64,000 bases of DNA from an uncultured Lachnospiraceae bacterium (GCA_900551895.1 URXX01000001.1:205631-269630), one strand, 5' to 3'; positions 41,466-49,940 are shown, counted from the stretch's first letter. Notes: generated by a model not told the origin, from the letters alone. Program-made: numbers and translations.

Positions 41466-42207
41466 GAACACAATTACGGGGATTTATTCGGGAATTTACG
41501 ATGCGTGGAAAATGAAACCGACAAAGGAGCAGGTTGGAATTGCGCTAAAGGGGGATATTGAGCAGGAGTTATTTTGTGAGTACGAGGAAAGTCAGGCGTC
41601 GGAAAAGAAAGCGATTGCAGTGGAAAATATGATTCGAAAACATTTAGGATTGGAGGCTTACGGAGAAATTTATCATGCAATTCTCTCCCATGATAAGGAA
41701 AGAGGAAATGCTATATTAGGTATGATGCTTGCGGCGAGAAATATTCCCAATAGCAGGAGGATAACCGAACATTTGGGAAATGCAGACGTTCGCAAAGTAT
41801 TTGAATTGAGCAGAAGAGTGTCGAATGAGGCACATTTCTTTAAGGAAATTTTGCGGTTCAGAGAGCTATCAAATGGAATATTGTTTGCGGAAATAGAACC
41901 GGAAAATCAGATACTTACCTGTATAGCGGGACATTTTGCCAATCGACTTCCGGTGGAAAATTGGATGATTTATGATGCGTCACATCAGATGACGATTGTA
42001 CATCAGAAAATGAAGAACTGGTTTTTAGTTGTCGGAGAAAAACCGGACAGTGCAAAAACTACATTGTATTCTGAGAAAGAAAGACAAATGGAAGATTTAT
42101 GGAAAGGGGTGTGCGAGAGTATTTCCATTCGAGAGCGAGAAAATTATCGCTTACAAAGACAACATTTACCGTTAAAATATCGTAAAAATATGGTGGAATT
42201 TGCATAA
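41443..42207 (+). CDS. DUF4130/TIGR03915-type putative DNA repair protein
   Basis: The 254-residue partner of the radical-SAM protein. ATG 41443 is preceded by AAAGGAACAG; the upstream in-frame TTG at 41440 is not needed. Visible family features are FICENTITGIYSGIYDAWKM at the N-terminus, VRKVFELSRRVSNEAHFFKE (residues ~110-130) with the conserved E-x-H-x-F-x-E-like pattern, LRFRELSNGILFAEIEPENQ and a DUF4130 C-terminal YDASHQMTIVHQKMKNWFLV. It is uracil-DNA-glycosylase-like in some annotations, but I see no diagnostic glycosylase motif, so the activity is left open. Confidence 0.85.
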   Translation: MKKVFICENTITGIYSGIYDAWKMKPTKEQVGIALKGDIEQELFCEYEESQASEKKAIAVENMIRKHLGLEAYGEIYHAILSHDKERGNAILGMMLAARNIPNSRRITEHLGNADVRKVFELSRRVSNEAHFFKEILRFRELSNGILFAEIEPENQILTCIAGHFANRLPVENWMIYDASHQMTIVHQKMKNWFLVVGEKPDSAKTTLYSEKERQMEDLWKGVCESISIRERENYRLQRQHLPLKYRKNMVEFA

Positions 42208-42248
42208 TAAATGTGTCGCATCTTATCGGAAATTGGTGAACAGTGCTA

Positions 42249-42278
42249 TTGACGGTGATGCGTTATGTGTGAGATAAT
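42249..42278 (+). promoter_or_regulatory. promoter of HPr-like gene
   Basis: TTGACG (42249-42254), 18 bases and GATAAT (42273-42278), 53 bases before the ATG. Confidence 0.55.
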
Positions 42279-42331
42279 AACAGTTGGTTCGAATAAACAA
42301 AGTTGAGATGAATTAGAAAGAAGGTTCGTAC

Positions 42332-42562
42332 ATGAAACGCGAATATAAAATCAGATTGTCAGAAACTTCAGATGTGAAGGATTTTGTGACTTCGGCAGAA
42401 AAATGCGATTTTGATATTGATATATCTTACAACAGATTTATTATTGATGCAAAATCTATTCTTGGCGTGTTGAGTTTAGACTTGACGAAAGTTTTGACAG
42501 TAAAATGTGCAGAAAAAAATGCAGAATTTGAGAAAATGATACGAAAATATTGTGTGGCATAA
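42332..42562 (+). CDS. HPr-family protein lacking the phosphorylatable His15
   Basis: A 76-residue protein with the size and pattern of HPr. The region IDAKSILGVLSLDL (residues 38-51) matches the HPr helix with regulatory Ser46 (here Ser42). The active-site His15 region (GLHARPA in HPr) is replaced by ETSDVKDFVTSAEK, with no His at all in the protein, so it cannot carry phosphate from enzyme I. It could still be phosphorylated on the Ser by HPr kinase, as Crh proteins are, but Crh keeps more of the rest. The promoter and terminator show an independent transcript. Confidence 0.78.
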   Translation: MKREYKIRLSETSDVKDFVTSAEKCDFDIDISYNRFIIDAKSILGVLSLDLTKVLTVKCAEKNAEFEKMIRKYCVA

Positions 42563-42571
42563 AATGAAAGA

Positions 42572-42608
42572 AAAAGAGGAGAGAACTTTTGTTCTCTCCT
42601 CTTTTGGT
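42572..42608 (+). terminator. terminator after HPr-like gene
   Basis: A perfect 15-bp stem (42572-42586 with 42591-42605) with loop TTTT and a T-rich tail, 9 bases after the gene. Confidence 0.85.
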
Positions 42609-42649
42609 TTATGGTATAATGAAGGGAGAAAGTTGAAGAAGAGGAAGTT

Positions 42650-45022
42650 ATGGGTAAAGAATTGATAAAAATTTCCGTAAGAAATCTTGTAGAATTTATT
42701 TTGCGGGAAGGAAATATTGACAATCGTATATCGAAAACTGCCGACAAAGAAGCCATGCAGTTGGGAAGTAAAATACATCGCAAAATTCAAAGACAGATGG
42801 GTTCGTCTTATCACGCGGAAGTTCCTTTGAAATTGGTACTGTCTGAGGAAAGTTATGATTTGCAGATAGAGGGGCGTGCAGACGGAATTATAGAGGAAGA
42901 GGAAATTACGATAGATGAAATAAAGGGAATTTTTCGTAATTTGGAGCAGGTGGAAAGTCCGATAAACGTTCATCTTGCACAGGCAAAATGTTATGCGTAT
43001 ATTTATGGGAAACAGAAAAATTTGGAGAGTATTTTTGTACAGATGACTTATTGTCAGTTGGAAACGGAAGAGGTAAAGAGATTTAAGGAACACTATTCAT
43101 TGGAAGAACTGGAGACATGGTTTTATCATCTGATTGACGAATATAAAAAGTGGGCGAGGTTTCAGATTGAATGGAAGAAGAAAAGAAACGTGTCCATTAA
43201 ACAGATAGAATTTCCTTATGAATATCGAGAAGGGCAAAAGAACCTTACCACATCTGTATATAGAACGATATTGCGGCAAAAGAAATTATTTATTCAGGCT
43301 CCAACCGGAGTAGGGAAAACAATGGCGACAGTTTTTCCTTCCGTGAAAGCGGTGGGCGAGGAGTTGGGAGAAAAGATTTTTTATCTGACGGCGAAAACAA
43401 TTACCCGAACCGTTGCGGAACAGGCATTTCAATTATTGAAAAAGCAGGGACTTCAATATAAAGTTATTACACTGACAGCGAAAGAAAAGATTTGTTTTTG
43501 CGAAGAAAGAGAGTGTAATCCTGAGAAATGTCCGTATGCGAAAGGGCATTATGACAGGGTGAATCAGGCAGTTTACGATATGATTACAACAACGGACGAT
43601 ATGAGCAGGGAGAATATAGAAATGTATGCGAAGAAGCATGAAGTCTGTCCGTTTGAAATGTCACTGGATGTGGCATTGTGGGTTGATGCGGTGATTTGTG
43701 ATTACAATTATGTTTTTGATCCGAATGCATATTTACGCCGTTTTTTTGCAGATGAAGTAAAAGGCAATTACTTATTTCTCATTGATGAGGCGCACAATCT
43801 TGTGGAGCGGGCGAGAGAAATGTACAGTGCAACAATATATAAAGAAGAATTTTTGGAGGCGAAGCGGATTGTAAAATATTTGGATAAAAGGCTGGAGAGA
43901 AAAATAGATACTTGTAACCGTCAACTGCTTGAATTAAAAAGAGAGTGTGAAACATATATGGTACATCAGTCGGTGGGGCATTTCTCTGTCAGCATGACAA
44001 ATCTGTTAATGGAACTGGAAAGATTTATGGAAGAATGCGACAGGGTGGAGGTAAAAGAAGAACTGCTGGAATTTTATTTCCACGTCCGTACATTTTTAAA
44101 TGTATCCGATATTTTGGATGAAAATTATACGATTTATACGGAATTGGACGAAGAGGGAAAATTCAAACTAAAACTTTTCTGCGTAAATCCGGCAGTAAAT
44201 TTGCAAAACTTTTTGGACAAAGGAAACAGCACAATTTTCTTTTCCGCCACATTTCTTCCGATACATTATTACAAACAACTGCTCAGTACAGAAAAAGACG
44301 ATTACGCTATTTATGTCAACTCACCATTTGACACACAAAACAGAGAAATTTTAATCGGAAGTGATGTGAGCAGTAAATATACAAGACGAGGCATACAAAT
44401 GTACGAAAAAATCGCTTCTTATATTGTAGAAACATTAGAAGTAAAAAACGGAAATTATATTGCATTTTTTCCGTCCTATCAATTTATGGAAAATGTATAT
44501 GAGGTGTTGAAACAGAAATTGACGGAAGAAACTACCTGCCTTTTGCAGGAAAAAATGATGACGGAAGAACAAAGGGAAATATTTCTAGAAGAATTTGCAA
44601 AGGAACGAAAAGGAAATTTACTCGGACTTTGTGTTATGGGAGGAATTTTTTCGGAAGGAATTGATTTGACGGAAGAAAAACTGGTGGGGGCATTTATTGT
44701 AGGAACGGGACTTCCGCAAATCTGTTATGAGCGGGAAATTCTAAGACAATACTTTGACAGGAAAAACGGAAAAGGATTTGATTACGCTTATTTATATCCG
44801 GGAATGAACAAAGTTTTACAGTCTGCGGGGAGAGTAATCCGAACGGAAACCGACAGAGGAATTATTTTGCTGTTAGACGAACGGTTTTTACAGCGACAGT
44901 GTCGGGAAATTTTTCCGAGAGAATGGTCGGATGTGAAAAGATGTACGCTGGAAAGCGTAGGCAGAGAGATGAAAAAGTTTTGGGGACGCAGTAAAGTTGA
45001 AAAAGACACTGTCCCGAATTAG
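42650..45022 (+). CDS. DinG/XPD-type Fe-S DNA helicase with N-terminal nuclease-like domain
   Basis: A 790-residue superfamily 2 helicase. Residues ~1-200 look like a PD-(D/E)XK nuclease or Cas4-like fold: GSKIHRKIQRQMG, the motif GRADGIIEEEEITIDEIKG with the D...E-x-K signature, and INVHLAQAKCYAYIYGKQ. The helicase core has Walker A QAPTGVGKT, an Fe-S cluster set of four Cys (ICFCEERECNPEKCPYAKGH), the DEAH box LIDEAHNLVERA, and motifs V-VI (MGGIFSEGIDLTEEKLVGA, SAGRVIRTETDRG). It likely processes 3' or 5' flaps during repair. The last ~12 codons (FWGRSKVEKDTVPN) are encoded by a palindromic repeat and are not part of the family. Confidence 0.88.
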   Translation: MGKELIKISVRNLVEFILREGNIDNRISKTADKEAMQLGSKIHRKIQRQMGSSYHAEVPLKLVLSEESYDLQIEGRADGIIEEEEITIDEIKGIFRNLEQVESPINVHLAQAKCYAYIYGKQKNLESIFVQMTYCQLETEEVKRFKEHYSLEELETWFYHLIDEYKKWARFQIEWKKKRNVSIKQIEFPYEYREGQKNLTTSVYRTILRQKKLFIQAPTGVGKTMATVFPSVKAVGEELGEKIFYLTAKTITRTVAEQAFQLLKKQGLQYKVITLTAKEKICFCEERECNPEKCPYAKGHYDRVNQAVYDMITTTDDMSRENIEMYAKKHEVCPFEMSLDVALWVDAVICDYNYVFDPNAYLRRFFADEVKGNYLFLIDEAHNLVERAREMYSATIYKEEFLEAKRIVKYLDKRLERKIDTCNRQLLELKRECETYMVHQSVGHFSVSMTNLLMELERFMEECDRVEVKEELLEFYFHVRTFLNVSDILDENYTIYTELDEEGKFKLKLFCVNPAVNLQNFLDKGNSTIFFSATFLPIHYYKQLLSTEKDDYAIYVNSPFDTQNREILIGSDVSSKYTRRGIQMYEKIASYIVETLEVKNGNYIAFFPSYQFMENVYEVLKQKLTEETTCLLQEKMMTEEQREIFLEEFAKERKGNLLGLCVMGGIFSEGIDLTEEKLVGAFIVGTGLPQICYEREILRQYFDRKNGKGFDYAYLYPGMNKVLQSAGRVIRTETDRGIILLLDERFLQRQCREIFPREWSDVKRCTLESVGREMKKFWGRSKVEKDTVPN

Positions 45023-45064
45023 AGTTCACTGTGTCCCGAATTGCAAAATGCCCTGTCCCTTTTT
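44981..45064. repeat. palindromic repeat, degenerate copy 2, fused to the helicase 3' end
   Basis: GGGGACGCAGTAAAGTTGA (44982-45000) matches copy 1 (GGGGACGTAGTAAAATTGA) with two changes. It is followed by ACTGTCCCGAATT, a second GTGTCCCGAATT and CCCTGTCCCTTTTT (45051-45064), identical to the sequence after copy 1. The pairing is imperfect. The coding frame runs into it and ends at TAG 45020. Confidence 0.7.
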
Positions 45065-45223
45065 GAGAGTAAGTGGGAAAAAGCCCGTAAAATCGTATGC
45101 TTTATAAAGAAATAAAAAAATCTTGGATATTTTTGAATGAATAGCGTAGAAAATGGCGTGTTTTAAGGATTTTAGAGTGATTAGAAAATAAAAGTTGTAG
45201 TTATTAGTGAAAAAGGGACAGGG
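45051..45223. repeat. 173-bp segment with 14-bp terminal inverted repeats
   Basis: CCCTGTCCCTTTTT (45051-45064) and its exact inverse AAAAAGGGACAGGG (45210-45223) enclose 145 bases of A/T-rich, non-coding DNA. The size and ends look like a miniature inverted-repeat element, but the same 14-mer alone also follows copy 1 at 21299. Confidence 0.55.
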
Positions 45224-45224
45224 G

Positions 45225-45281
45225 AAGAAGCAAAAGGGGACGTAGTGAAAAGTTAAAACACTACGTCCCCTTTTGCTTCTT
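45225..45281. repeat. palindromic repeat, copy 3 (GGGGACGTAG family)
   Basis: A perfect stem of at least 22 bp (arms 45226-45247 and 45259-45280) with an 11-base loop. The core GGGGACGTAGT / ACTACGTCCCC is as in copy 1, but the outer arms are different and still fully complementary. It lies 3 bases beyond the stop of the minus-strand XRE gene and may end that transcript. Confidence 0.8.
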
Positions 45282-45284
45282 TTC

Positions 45285-45596
45285 CTAATAATTTTCTTCA
45301 GAATTACCAAGTCTTTTTTGTTTCATTGCCTGAATTAATTTTAATAATGCTTCTTTTTCAGCAAGAGATAAACCGGATAAATCTATATTATTTGGTGTTT
45401 CTACATTTAATAGATAGTCTGTTGTTACCTTAAAGATTTTTGCAATATGAATTAAAATATCATATGAGGGAAGTCGAAGCCCATTCTCATAGGCGCTAAT
45501 AACAGATTTTGTTAGTCCGAGTTTTTGAGCCAGTTGTGCCTGTGTCATTTCGTTATATAATCTTAAAGTTTTTAAAGTGTTTCCAAAGTCAACCAT
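45285..45596 (-). CDS. XRE family transcriptional regulator
   Basis: A 103-residue helix-turn-helix protein: FGNTLKTLRLYNEMTQAQLA, then QKLGLTKSVISAYENGLRLP and YDILIHIAKIFKVTTDYLL, followed by a short helical tail (LSLAEKEALLKLIQAMKQKR). It is divergent from the zinc-ribbon operon at 45734 with a matched pair of TTGACTA half-sites between them, so it probably represses both its own gene and the operon. Upstream GGAGGTATTAAT gives its ribosome site. Confidence 0.85.
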   Translation of the reverse strand: MVDFGNTLKTLRLYNEMTQAQLAQKLGLTKSVISAYENGLRLPSYDILIHIAKIFKVTTDYLLNVETPNNIDLSGLSLAEKEALLKLIQAMKQKRLGNSEENY

Positions 45597-45629
45597 ATTA
45601 ATACCTCCATGACTAAAGTACTACAACAG

Positions 45630-45670
45630 TAGTCAACTATTGGTGTACTAAATGTTTAATATGTTGACTA
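45630..45670. promoter_or_regulatory. inverted-repeat operator in divergent promoter region
   Basis: TAGTCAAC (45630-45637) and GTTGACTA (45663-45670) are perfect inverted 8-mers, 25 bases apart. The right half overlaps the -35 box of the forward promoter and the left half would supply a TTGACT to the reverse strand. A smaller repeat ACTAC-AACA-GTAGT lies beside the left half. Confidence 0.6.
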
Positions 45671-45692
45671 TGTGAAGAAATTATGATAAGAT
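45664..45692 (+). promoter_or_regulatory. promoter of zinc-ribbon operon
   Basis: TTGACT (45664-45669), 17 bases and TAAGAT (45687-45692), 41 bases before ATG 45734. The -35 box lies within the operator half-site. Confidence 0.6.
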
Positions 45693-45733
45693 ATGGGAAA
45701 ATAAATAGAATTATTAAAAAGGAAGTGGGGAAA

Positions 45734-46189
45734 ATGTCAATATTTGACGAAATAGGAAAAAAGATTACAAATGCCGGGCAGGAAACTGCGACAAAGGCAA
45801 AAAAGTTTACTGAAATTTCAAAGTTAAATAGTTTGATTAACGAGAAAGAAAAAGAAATCTCAAATTTATTTTTAGAAATAGGTCATTCTTATTATGAGAG
45901 ACATAAGAATGATGAATCAGCAGACAACAAAGTAAGACAGGTTAGAGAGATGTATGAAGATATTGAAGCCTATAAGCAACAAATAGGGGATTTAAAAGGT
46001 GTTGAGAAATGCCAGAATTGTGGGGCGGAAATATCAAATGGAGCAACGTTTTGTAATGTATGCGGAGCAAAGATAAACGTTGTATCCGAACAAGTTGAAA
46101 CAGAAGAAAAATGTACGCAGTGTGGGGCAAAAGTAGGTAAAGAAGATTTATTTTGCAACTCTTGTGGGGCGAAAATAGCAAAAGAATAA
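45734..46189 (+). CDS. double zinc-ribbon protein with coiled coil
   Basis: A 151-residue protein; ATG 45734 follows AAGGAAGTGGGG, while the upstream ATG 45683 lies within the promoter. Residues ~1-90 are a long helical coiled-coil region (ITNAGQETATKAKKFTEISK, LINEKEKEISNLFLEIGHSY). Two zinc ribbons follow, each C-x2-C...C-x2-C: CQNCGAEISNGATFCNVCGA and CTQCGAKVGKEDLFCNSCGA. It is the first gene of a four-gene operon of related zinc-ribbon proteins. It has no membrane segment or catalytic motif; a scaffold or sensor role is inferred. Confidence 0.75.
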   Translation: MSIFDEIGKKITNAGQETATKAKKFTEISKLNSLINEKEKEISNLFLEIGHSYYERHKNDESADNKVRQVREMYEDIEAYKQQIGDLKGVEKCQNCGAEISNGATFCNVCGAKINVVSEQVETEEKCTQCGAKVGKEDLFCNSCGAKIAKE

Positions 46190-46209
46190 TACAGAAAAGA
46201 GGAAGAAAG

Positions 46210-46902
46210 ATGTTTTGTGGAAAATGTGGGGCAGAATTAAAAGATAATGCAAAGTTTTGCTCGAAATGTGGAAATGTAATTGATGCAAATGGAGAAAAAG
46301 GAGAGTCAAATTCACAAGTAGAGAAATATAAGGAAATGGTGAAGGGGAATAAGAAGAATAAAACCGTTGGAATGATTGCGGTAGGCGGTTTGGTTCTGAT
46401 TCTAGTAGTGGCGGTAGTTTTCATTTTTGGTGGAAGAAGTTATAAAAAGACTGTGAAAGAATATGTAAAAGCATCTTTTAGCAGTGATTCGGAAAAAGCG
46501 GTAGATAAGATGGTTAAACTTCTTCCGGAAGAAGTATGGGAGAAAGTAGTAGAAAGTGGCAAAGAGGAAGGCGATATTGATAACGAGGAAGAAGCGAAGG
46601 AGTTTCTGGCCGAAAAATTAGAAGAGTCCTACGAAATGGTTGAAGAGCATTATGGCGAAGGATTTAAGTACTCTTACGAAATTGTTGATGAAGATGAGTT
46701 GAGAAGTCCTGAATTAGAGGCAATTGAAGATGATTTTAAAGATGAAGATATACGACTGGAAAAAGAGATAAAAGAGGGAAAAGAAGTTACAGTTAAAGTA
46801 GAAGTGAAATCTGCCGACGGTAAAACAACAGCAGATAATGAAATGAATGTTACAGTAATAAAAATAGGTCGGTCATGGTATTTGGCAGATTTTGATTTTT
46901 AG
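46210..46902 (+). CDS. zinc-ribbon membrane protein
   Basis: A 230-residue protein starting at ATG 46210 (AGAGGAAGAAAG upstream). The N-terminal zinc ribbon (MFCGKCGAELKDNAKFCSKC) faces the cytoplasm, a single membrane segment lies at ~60-80 (TVGMIAVGGLVLILVVAVVF), and the external C-terminal domain is very acidic with a DUF4878/NTF2-like pattern (YVKASFSSDSEKAVDKMVKL, GRSWYLADFDF end). The topology suggests an outside sensor linked to an inside zinc ribbon. It is followed by a hairpin and the next paralog. Confidence 0.7.
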   Translation: MFCGKCGAELKDNAKFCSKCGNVIDANGEKGESNSQVEKYKEMVKGNKKNKTVGMIAVGGLVLILVVAVVFIFGGRSYKKTVKEYVKASFSSDSEKAVDKMVKLLPEEVWEKVVESGKEEGDIDNEEEAKEFLAEKLEESYEMVEEHYGEGFKYSYEIVDEDELRSPELEAIEDDFKDEDIRLEKEIKEGKEVTVKVEVKSADGKTTADNEMNVTVIKIGRSWYLADFDF

Positions 46903-46933
46903 ATTCGATTATAAAAATAAATAATAGGAGTAG

Positions 46934-46979
46934 AAAGTCATTGGGATTGCATAAATATTGTGTGGATTTCAATGACTTT
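46934..46979 (+). other. intra-operon hairpin
   Basis: AAAGTCATTG (46934-46943) and CAATGACTTT (46970-46979) form a perfect 10-bp stem in the 96-base gap before the next gene. There is no strong T-run, so processing or partial termination is possible. Confidence 0.5.
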
Positions 46980-46998
46980 TATAATATGAGGAGAAATT

Positions 46999-47610
46999 AT
47001 GAAGAAATGTAAAAAATGTGGTGAAAGGTTAAATAAAAAAGAGAAGTTTTGTTCGGCTTGTGGAACGAAAGTAAAAAAGAGTAAGAAAAAAGTTATAGGG
47101 ACTATTTTGATGTTACTTTTTATTATTTTTATGGGTGGAATGATTTTGCATAAGTGGAAGGTACATCAGGATATTTCCCAAAAGACCGTAGAAGGATTTT
47201 TGAACGCATATAAAGAAACGGACGGAGAAACTTGTGGAAAATTATTATACAATAATCCGTCAGAGAAACCTATAGAGTTTTCAAATACGCAAAAGTTGTT
47301 AGGACAGGGAATAGAATATAAGATAAAAAAGGTGCGTGACAAAAAAGGGTATTGGGAAGTTGAAACGGAAATAAAAAATATAGATTTTGTAAAGACAGTA
47401 CTGCACTTTGAAAATGCCGACAATGTTTCAATAGAAGATATTGATTTTGAAATAAAGAAAGAGAATAGAGAAGAAAAAAATTATAAATGTAAGATTGTCG
47501 TGAGAAAAGTAGGAGAAGAATACAAAATTGTGATGACACCGGAATTTTCAAATGCTCTTTTAGGTGGGATAAATGAATATATAAATACGGTTATGAGTGA
47601 GGGAGAATAA
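46999..47610 (+). CDS. zinc-ribbon membrane protein (paralog)
   Basis: A 203-residue protein with the same plan as the preceding one: zinc ribbon CKKCGERLNKKEKFCSACGT, one membrane segment at ~35-50 (VIGTILMLLFIIFMGGMIL), and an external domain (VEGFLNAYKETDGETCGKLL, VETEIKNIDFVKTVLHFENA, IVVRKVGEEYKIVMTPEFSN) with an NTF2/DUF4878-like look. ATG 46999 follows GAGGAGAAATT. The stop is 3 bases from the start of the next gene, so the two are translated together. Confidence 0.7.
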   Translation: MKKCKKCGERLNKKEKFCSACGTKVKKSKKKVIGTILMLLFIIFMGGMILHKWKVHQDISQKTVEGFLNAYKETDGETCGKLLYNNPSEKPIEFSNTQKLLGQGIEYKIKKVRDKKGYWEVETEIKNIDFVKTVLHFENADNVSIEDIDFEIKKENREEKNYKCKIVVRKVGEEYKIVMTPEFSNALLGGINEYINTVMSEGE

Positions 47611-47613
47611 CAG

Positions 47614-49935
47614 ATGAATATAGGCAAGAGAATAATAAGCGTTATATTAAGCGTAACGATTTTAATAAGCAGTTACAGTTATGCGGCAGTAGCCGAGGAG
47701 AAAATGATTTATGGAAATATAAAAATTTCAATTATAGGAGGTAATGAAAATTCCTATTCGGTTAAAATAAAGGGAGACGAAGTATATTTAAGTACAGAGG
47801 ATATTGCTTCTATCACAGGGTATAAATGTGAGGTGGATAAAAATATTACTTACATTAAGGCGGACGGAATAGAAGTTAATACGGCTATTTATATTGAGTT
47901 TGACGGAAAAACAGAAGCAATGAAAAAAGAATATCAGTTGGAAGTTGTAAAAGAAGAGGGGGAATATTATCTTCCGCTAGAAGAAATGCTTTATTTAACC
48001 CACGCAACATGGTGCGTGGAAGATTCCGTGTTAATTGTTTCGCAAATGGAGAAAAATATTTTTGATTTTTCAATGGAGAACCTCATAACAGGAGAATACG
48101 ATATAACGGATAAAAGTGAATTGTTTATAGAAGGAAATAATATTTCTTCAGCATTTGCAAATACACTTATTTATGCATTAAGAAATTTTGATTCGCGTTT
48201 ATATGTACCAATGTTGGCGGCAGGCTCTTTAACAGATGAACAGTATGAAAAAGCGCTTATGCAATTGACAGAAAATGATAACGAATTTCTCGGTGGAGTA
48301 GGGGAAGAAATGATTAAGCAACAGTTAGAGGGAAGTTTGTTTTCACAGTTATCAAAAGATGCGAAGAATTTACAGTTTATGACAGAGAGTATAGATAATA
48401 TATTTAATATAGACGAAGCGATAGAAATAGTTGATAAATCAAGTAATATAGCAAAAAAGATAACGGACACACCGGATTTAAGTGGGAAAGAAATAAAACA
48501 AATATCTAAACTGTTGTCGGGAGTCGGTACAGTATCCGAATGGGCAGATATACTTTGCAATATTAATGAGATGGCTCACTGGTCTGAGAAAATGGGACAG
48601 GAATTTTTGCGAGAGTTGCAGGCATTGAGAAAAATAGATGAAACAAAAAATTATTATGCAAAAAGTCTTGTAAAGTCTATAAAGCGGGCATCACAAAATT
48701 TAATAAATAGAACACAACCGGAGTTGAAAAATTGGGAAGTAACAAAAGATATGCAGGTTGTGTTAGTTAATAAGTTGATAGAAAAAGGCGTGGATTTAAC
48801 TCCTTTGGGACAAATGATAGGGGGAATGCAGTTGGCAGACAGGACACTTTCTATATTTTCCGAGGATTATACAAATTTTATGCAGGTACATGAATTGTCA
48901 TATACAACTAAATTTTTAGTAGATTTAGAGGTTCTTTCTTCAATGGAAATGTGGCCGTATTATTATAAAGTAAACTCACAGAAGTTTACTGCAAAAGATT
49001 TGGAAGATTTCAGAACATATTTATCTATGATGCTCAAGTTGAATATACGAACACAATTTTTGGTTTATAAAATCAATGAATTAAAATATGCAAATACAGA
49101 TTGGAAAAATACGAATGAAGCAAAAGAAATTCAGAAAAGAATTGCACAAAGTTATGCGTTAAGTTGTCAATTAAAATCAACAGAAAATATGGATAAGAGA
49201 TTACTTCTCGGAGAATTTAAAGATATGTTTTCAAATAAGGAGGGGCTTACAAGGGTAAATATACCTGTTTCGATTGTAAAAATATCGGAAAAACCGAATA
49301 TGGATACGGTGACAGGAACGGAAGAAATTTATAATGTATATGCAGAAGCGTATCGGAAAACGATTGGAAGCGGACAATGGAATGAAAAAACAACAATGGA
49401 TGCGAGTGTGAAATTGAAATCGGATACCGCTTCATCAAGTTATCAGGAAAAATTAAAATCAGATTTAACAGTTTCGGAATATAACATAAATGATTTATAC
49501 AATATAAAGATAGACGGTAATTGTGAAAGTAAAATTGCTAATTCAGAAACAAAATATGAGATGCATTGTGCAGACGGAAAAATGCAATATATTTTTTCAG
49601 AACCGGAAAATAGAACGGAAACGGTAAATATGGAGAAATTAAATGAAGAAATTTTAAAATTCTATCTTTTTGAGGAACAATATTTGACTGATTTTAAAAT
49701 GAACGGAAATGAAATTTCTTTTGTGGCAGATGAGAAAGGTATTCCGGAAGGAAGAATTTTGGCAATGAATACAATGGGAATGCAAAACGTAGAATATAGT
49801 GATATTCATATAAAAATGCGGATAAGTGAAACAACCGGGAAGATAGAAAAGATATATATGAAGTTTTCTGCTAAATTTATATATCAGGGATATGATGCCG
49901 AGGCTGATTATACTGTGGAACAATTATTATCATAA
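47614..49935 (+). CDS. large secreted protein with copper amine oxidase-like N-terminal domain
   Basis: A 773-residue exported protein. The signal peptide (residues ~1-28, IISVILSVTILISSYSYAAV) lacks a lipobox Cys. Residues ~30-150 fit a copper amine oxidase N-terminal-like domain (VYLSTEDIASITGYKCEVDK, EGEYYLPLEEMLYLTHATWC), which is a wall-associated binding module, not an oxidase. The middle part is helical with no known domain, and the C-terminal ~180 residues (NINDLYNIKIDGNCESKIAN, KIEKIYMKFSAKFIYQGYDA) look like a lipoprotein-type beta domain. Last gene of the zinc-ribbon operon; it may be the surface partner of its membrane proteins. Confidence 0.65.
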   Translation: MNIGKRIISVILSVTILISSYSYAAVAEEKMIYGNIKISIIGGNENSYSVKIKGDEVYLSTEDIASITGYKCEVDKNITYIKADGIEVNTAIYIEFDGKTEAMKKEYQLEVVKEEGEYYLPLEEMLYLTHATWCVEDSVLIVSQMEKNIFDFSMENLITGEYDITDKSELFIEGNNISSAFANTLIYALRNFDSRLYVPMLAAGSLTDEQYEKALMQLTENDNEFLGGVGEEMIKQQLEGSLFSQLSKDAKNLQFMTESIDNIFNIDEAIEIVDKSSNIAKKITDTPDLSGKEIKQISKLLSGVGTVSEWADILCNINEMAHWSEKMGQEFLRELQALRKIDETKNYYAKSLVKSIKRASQNLINRTQPELKNWEVTKDMQVVLVNKLIEKGVDLTPLGQMIGGMQLADRTLSIFSEDYTNFMQVHELSYTTKFLVDLEVLSSMEMWPYYYKVNSQKFTAKDLEDFRTYLSMMLKLNIRTQFLVYKINELKYANTDWKNTNEAKEIQKRIAQSYALSCQLKSTENMDKRLLLGEFKDMFSNKEGLTRVNIPVSIVKISEKPNMDTVTGTEEIYNVYAEAYRKTIGSGQWNEKTTMDASVKLKSDTASSSYQEKLKSDLTVSEYNINDLYNIKIDGNCESKIANSETKYEMHCADGKMQYIFSEPENRTETVNMEKLNEEILKFYLFEEQYLTDFKMNGNEISFVADEKGIPEGRILAMNTMGMQNVEYSDIHIKMRISETTGKIEKIYMKFSAKFIYQGYDAEADYTVEQLLS

Positions 49936-49940
49936 AAAAC

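Noticed and set aside
45683..45733. Zinc-ribbon gene starting at ATG 45683
   Set aside because: This ATG lies within the -10 region of the promoter; ATG 45734 has a strong ribosome site.
47614..49935. Copper amine oxidase enzyme
   Set aside because: Only the N-terminal-like binding module is present; the catalytic oxidase domain is absent.
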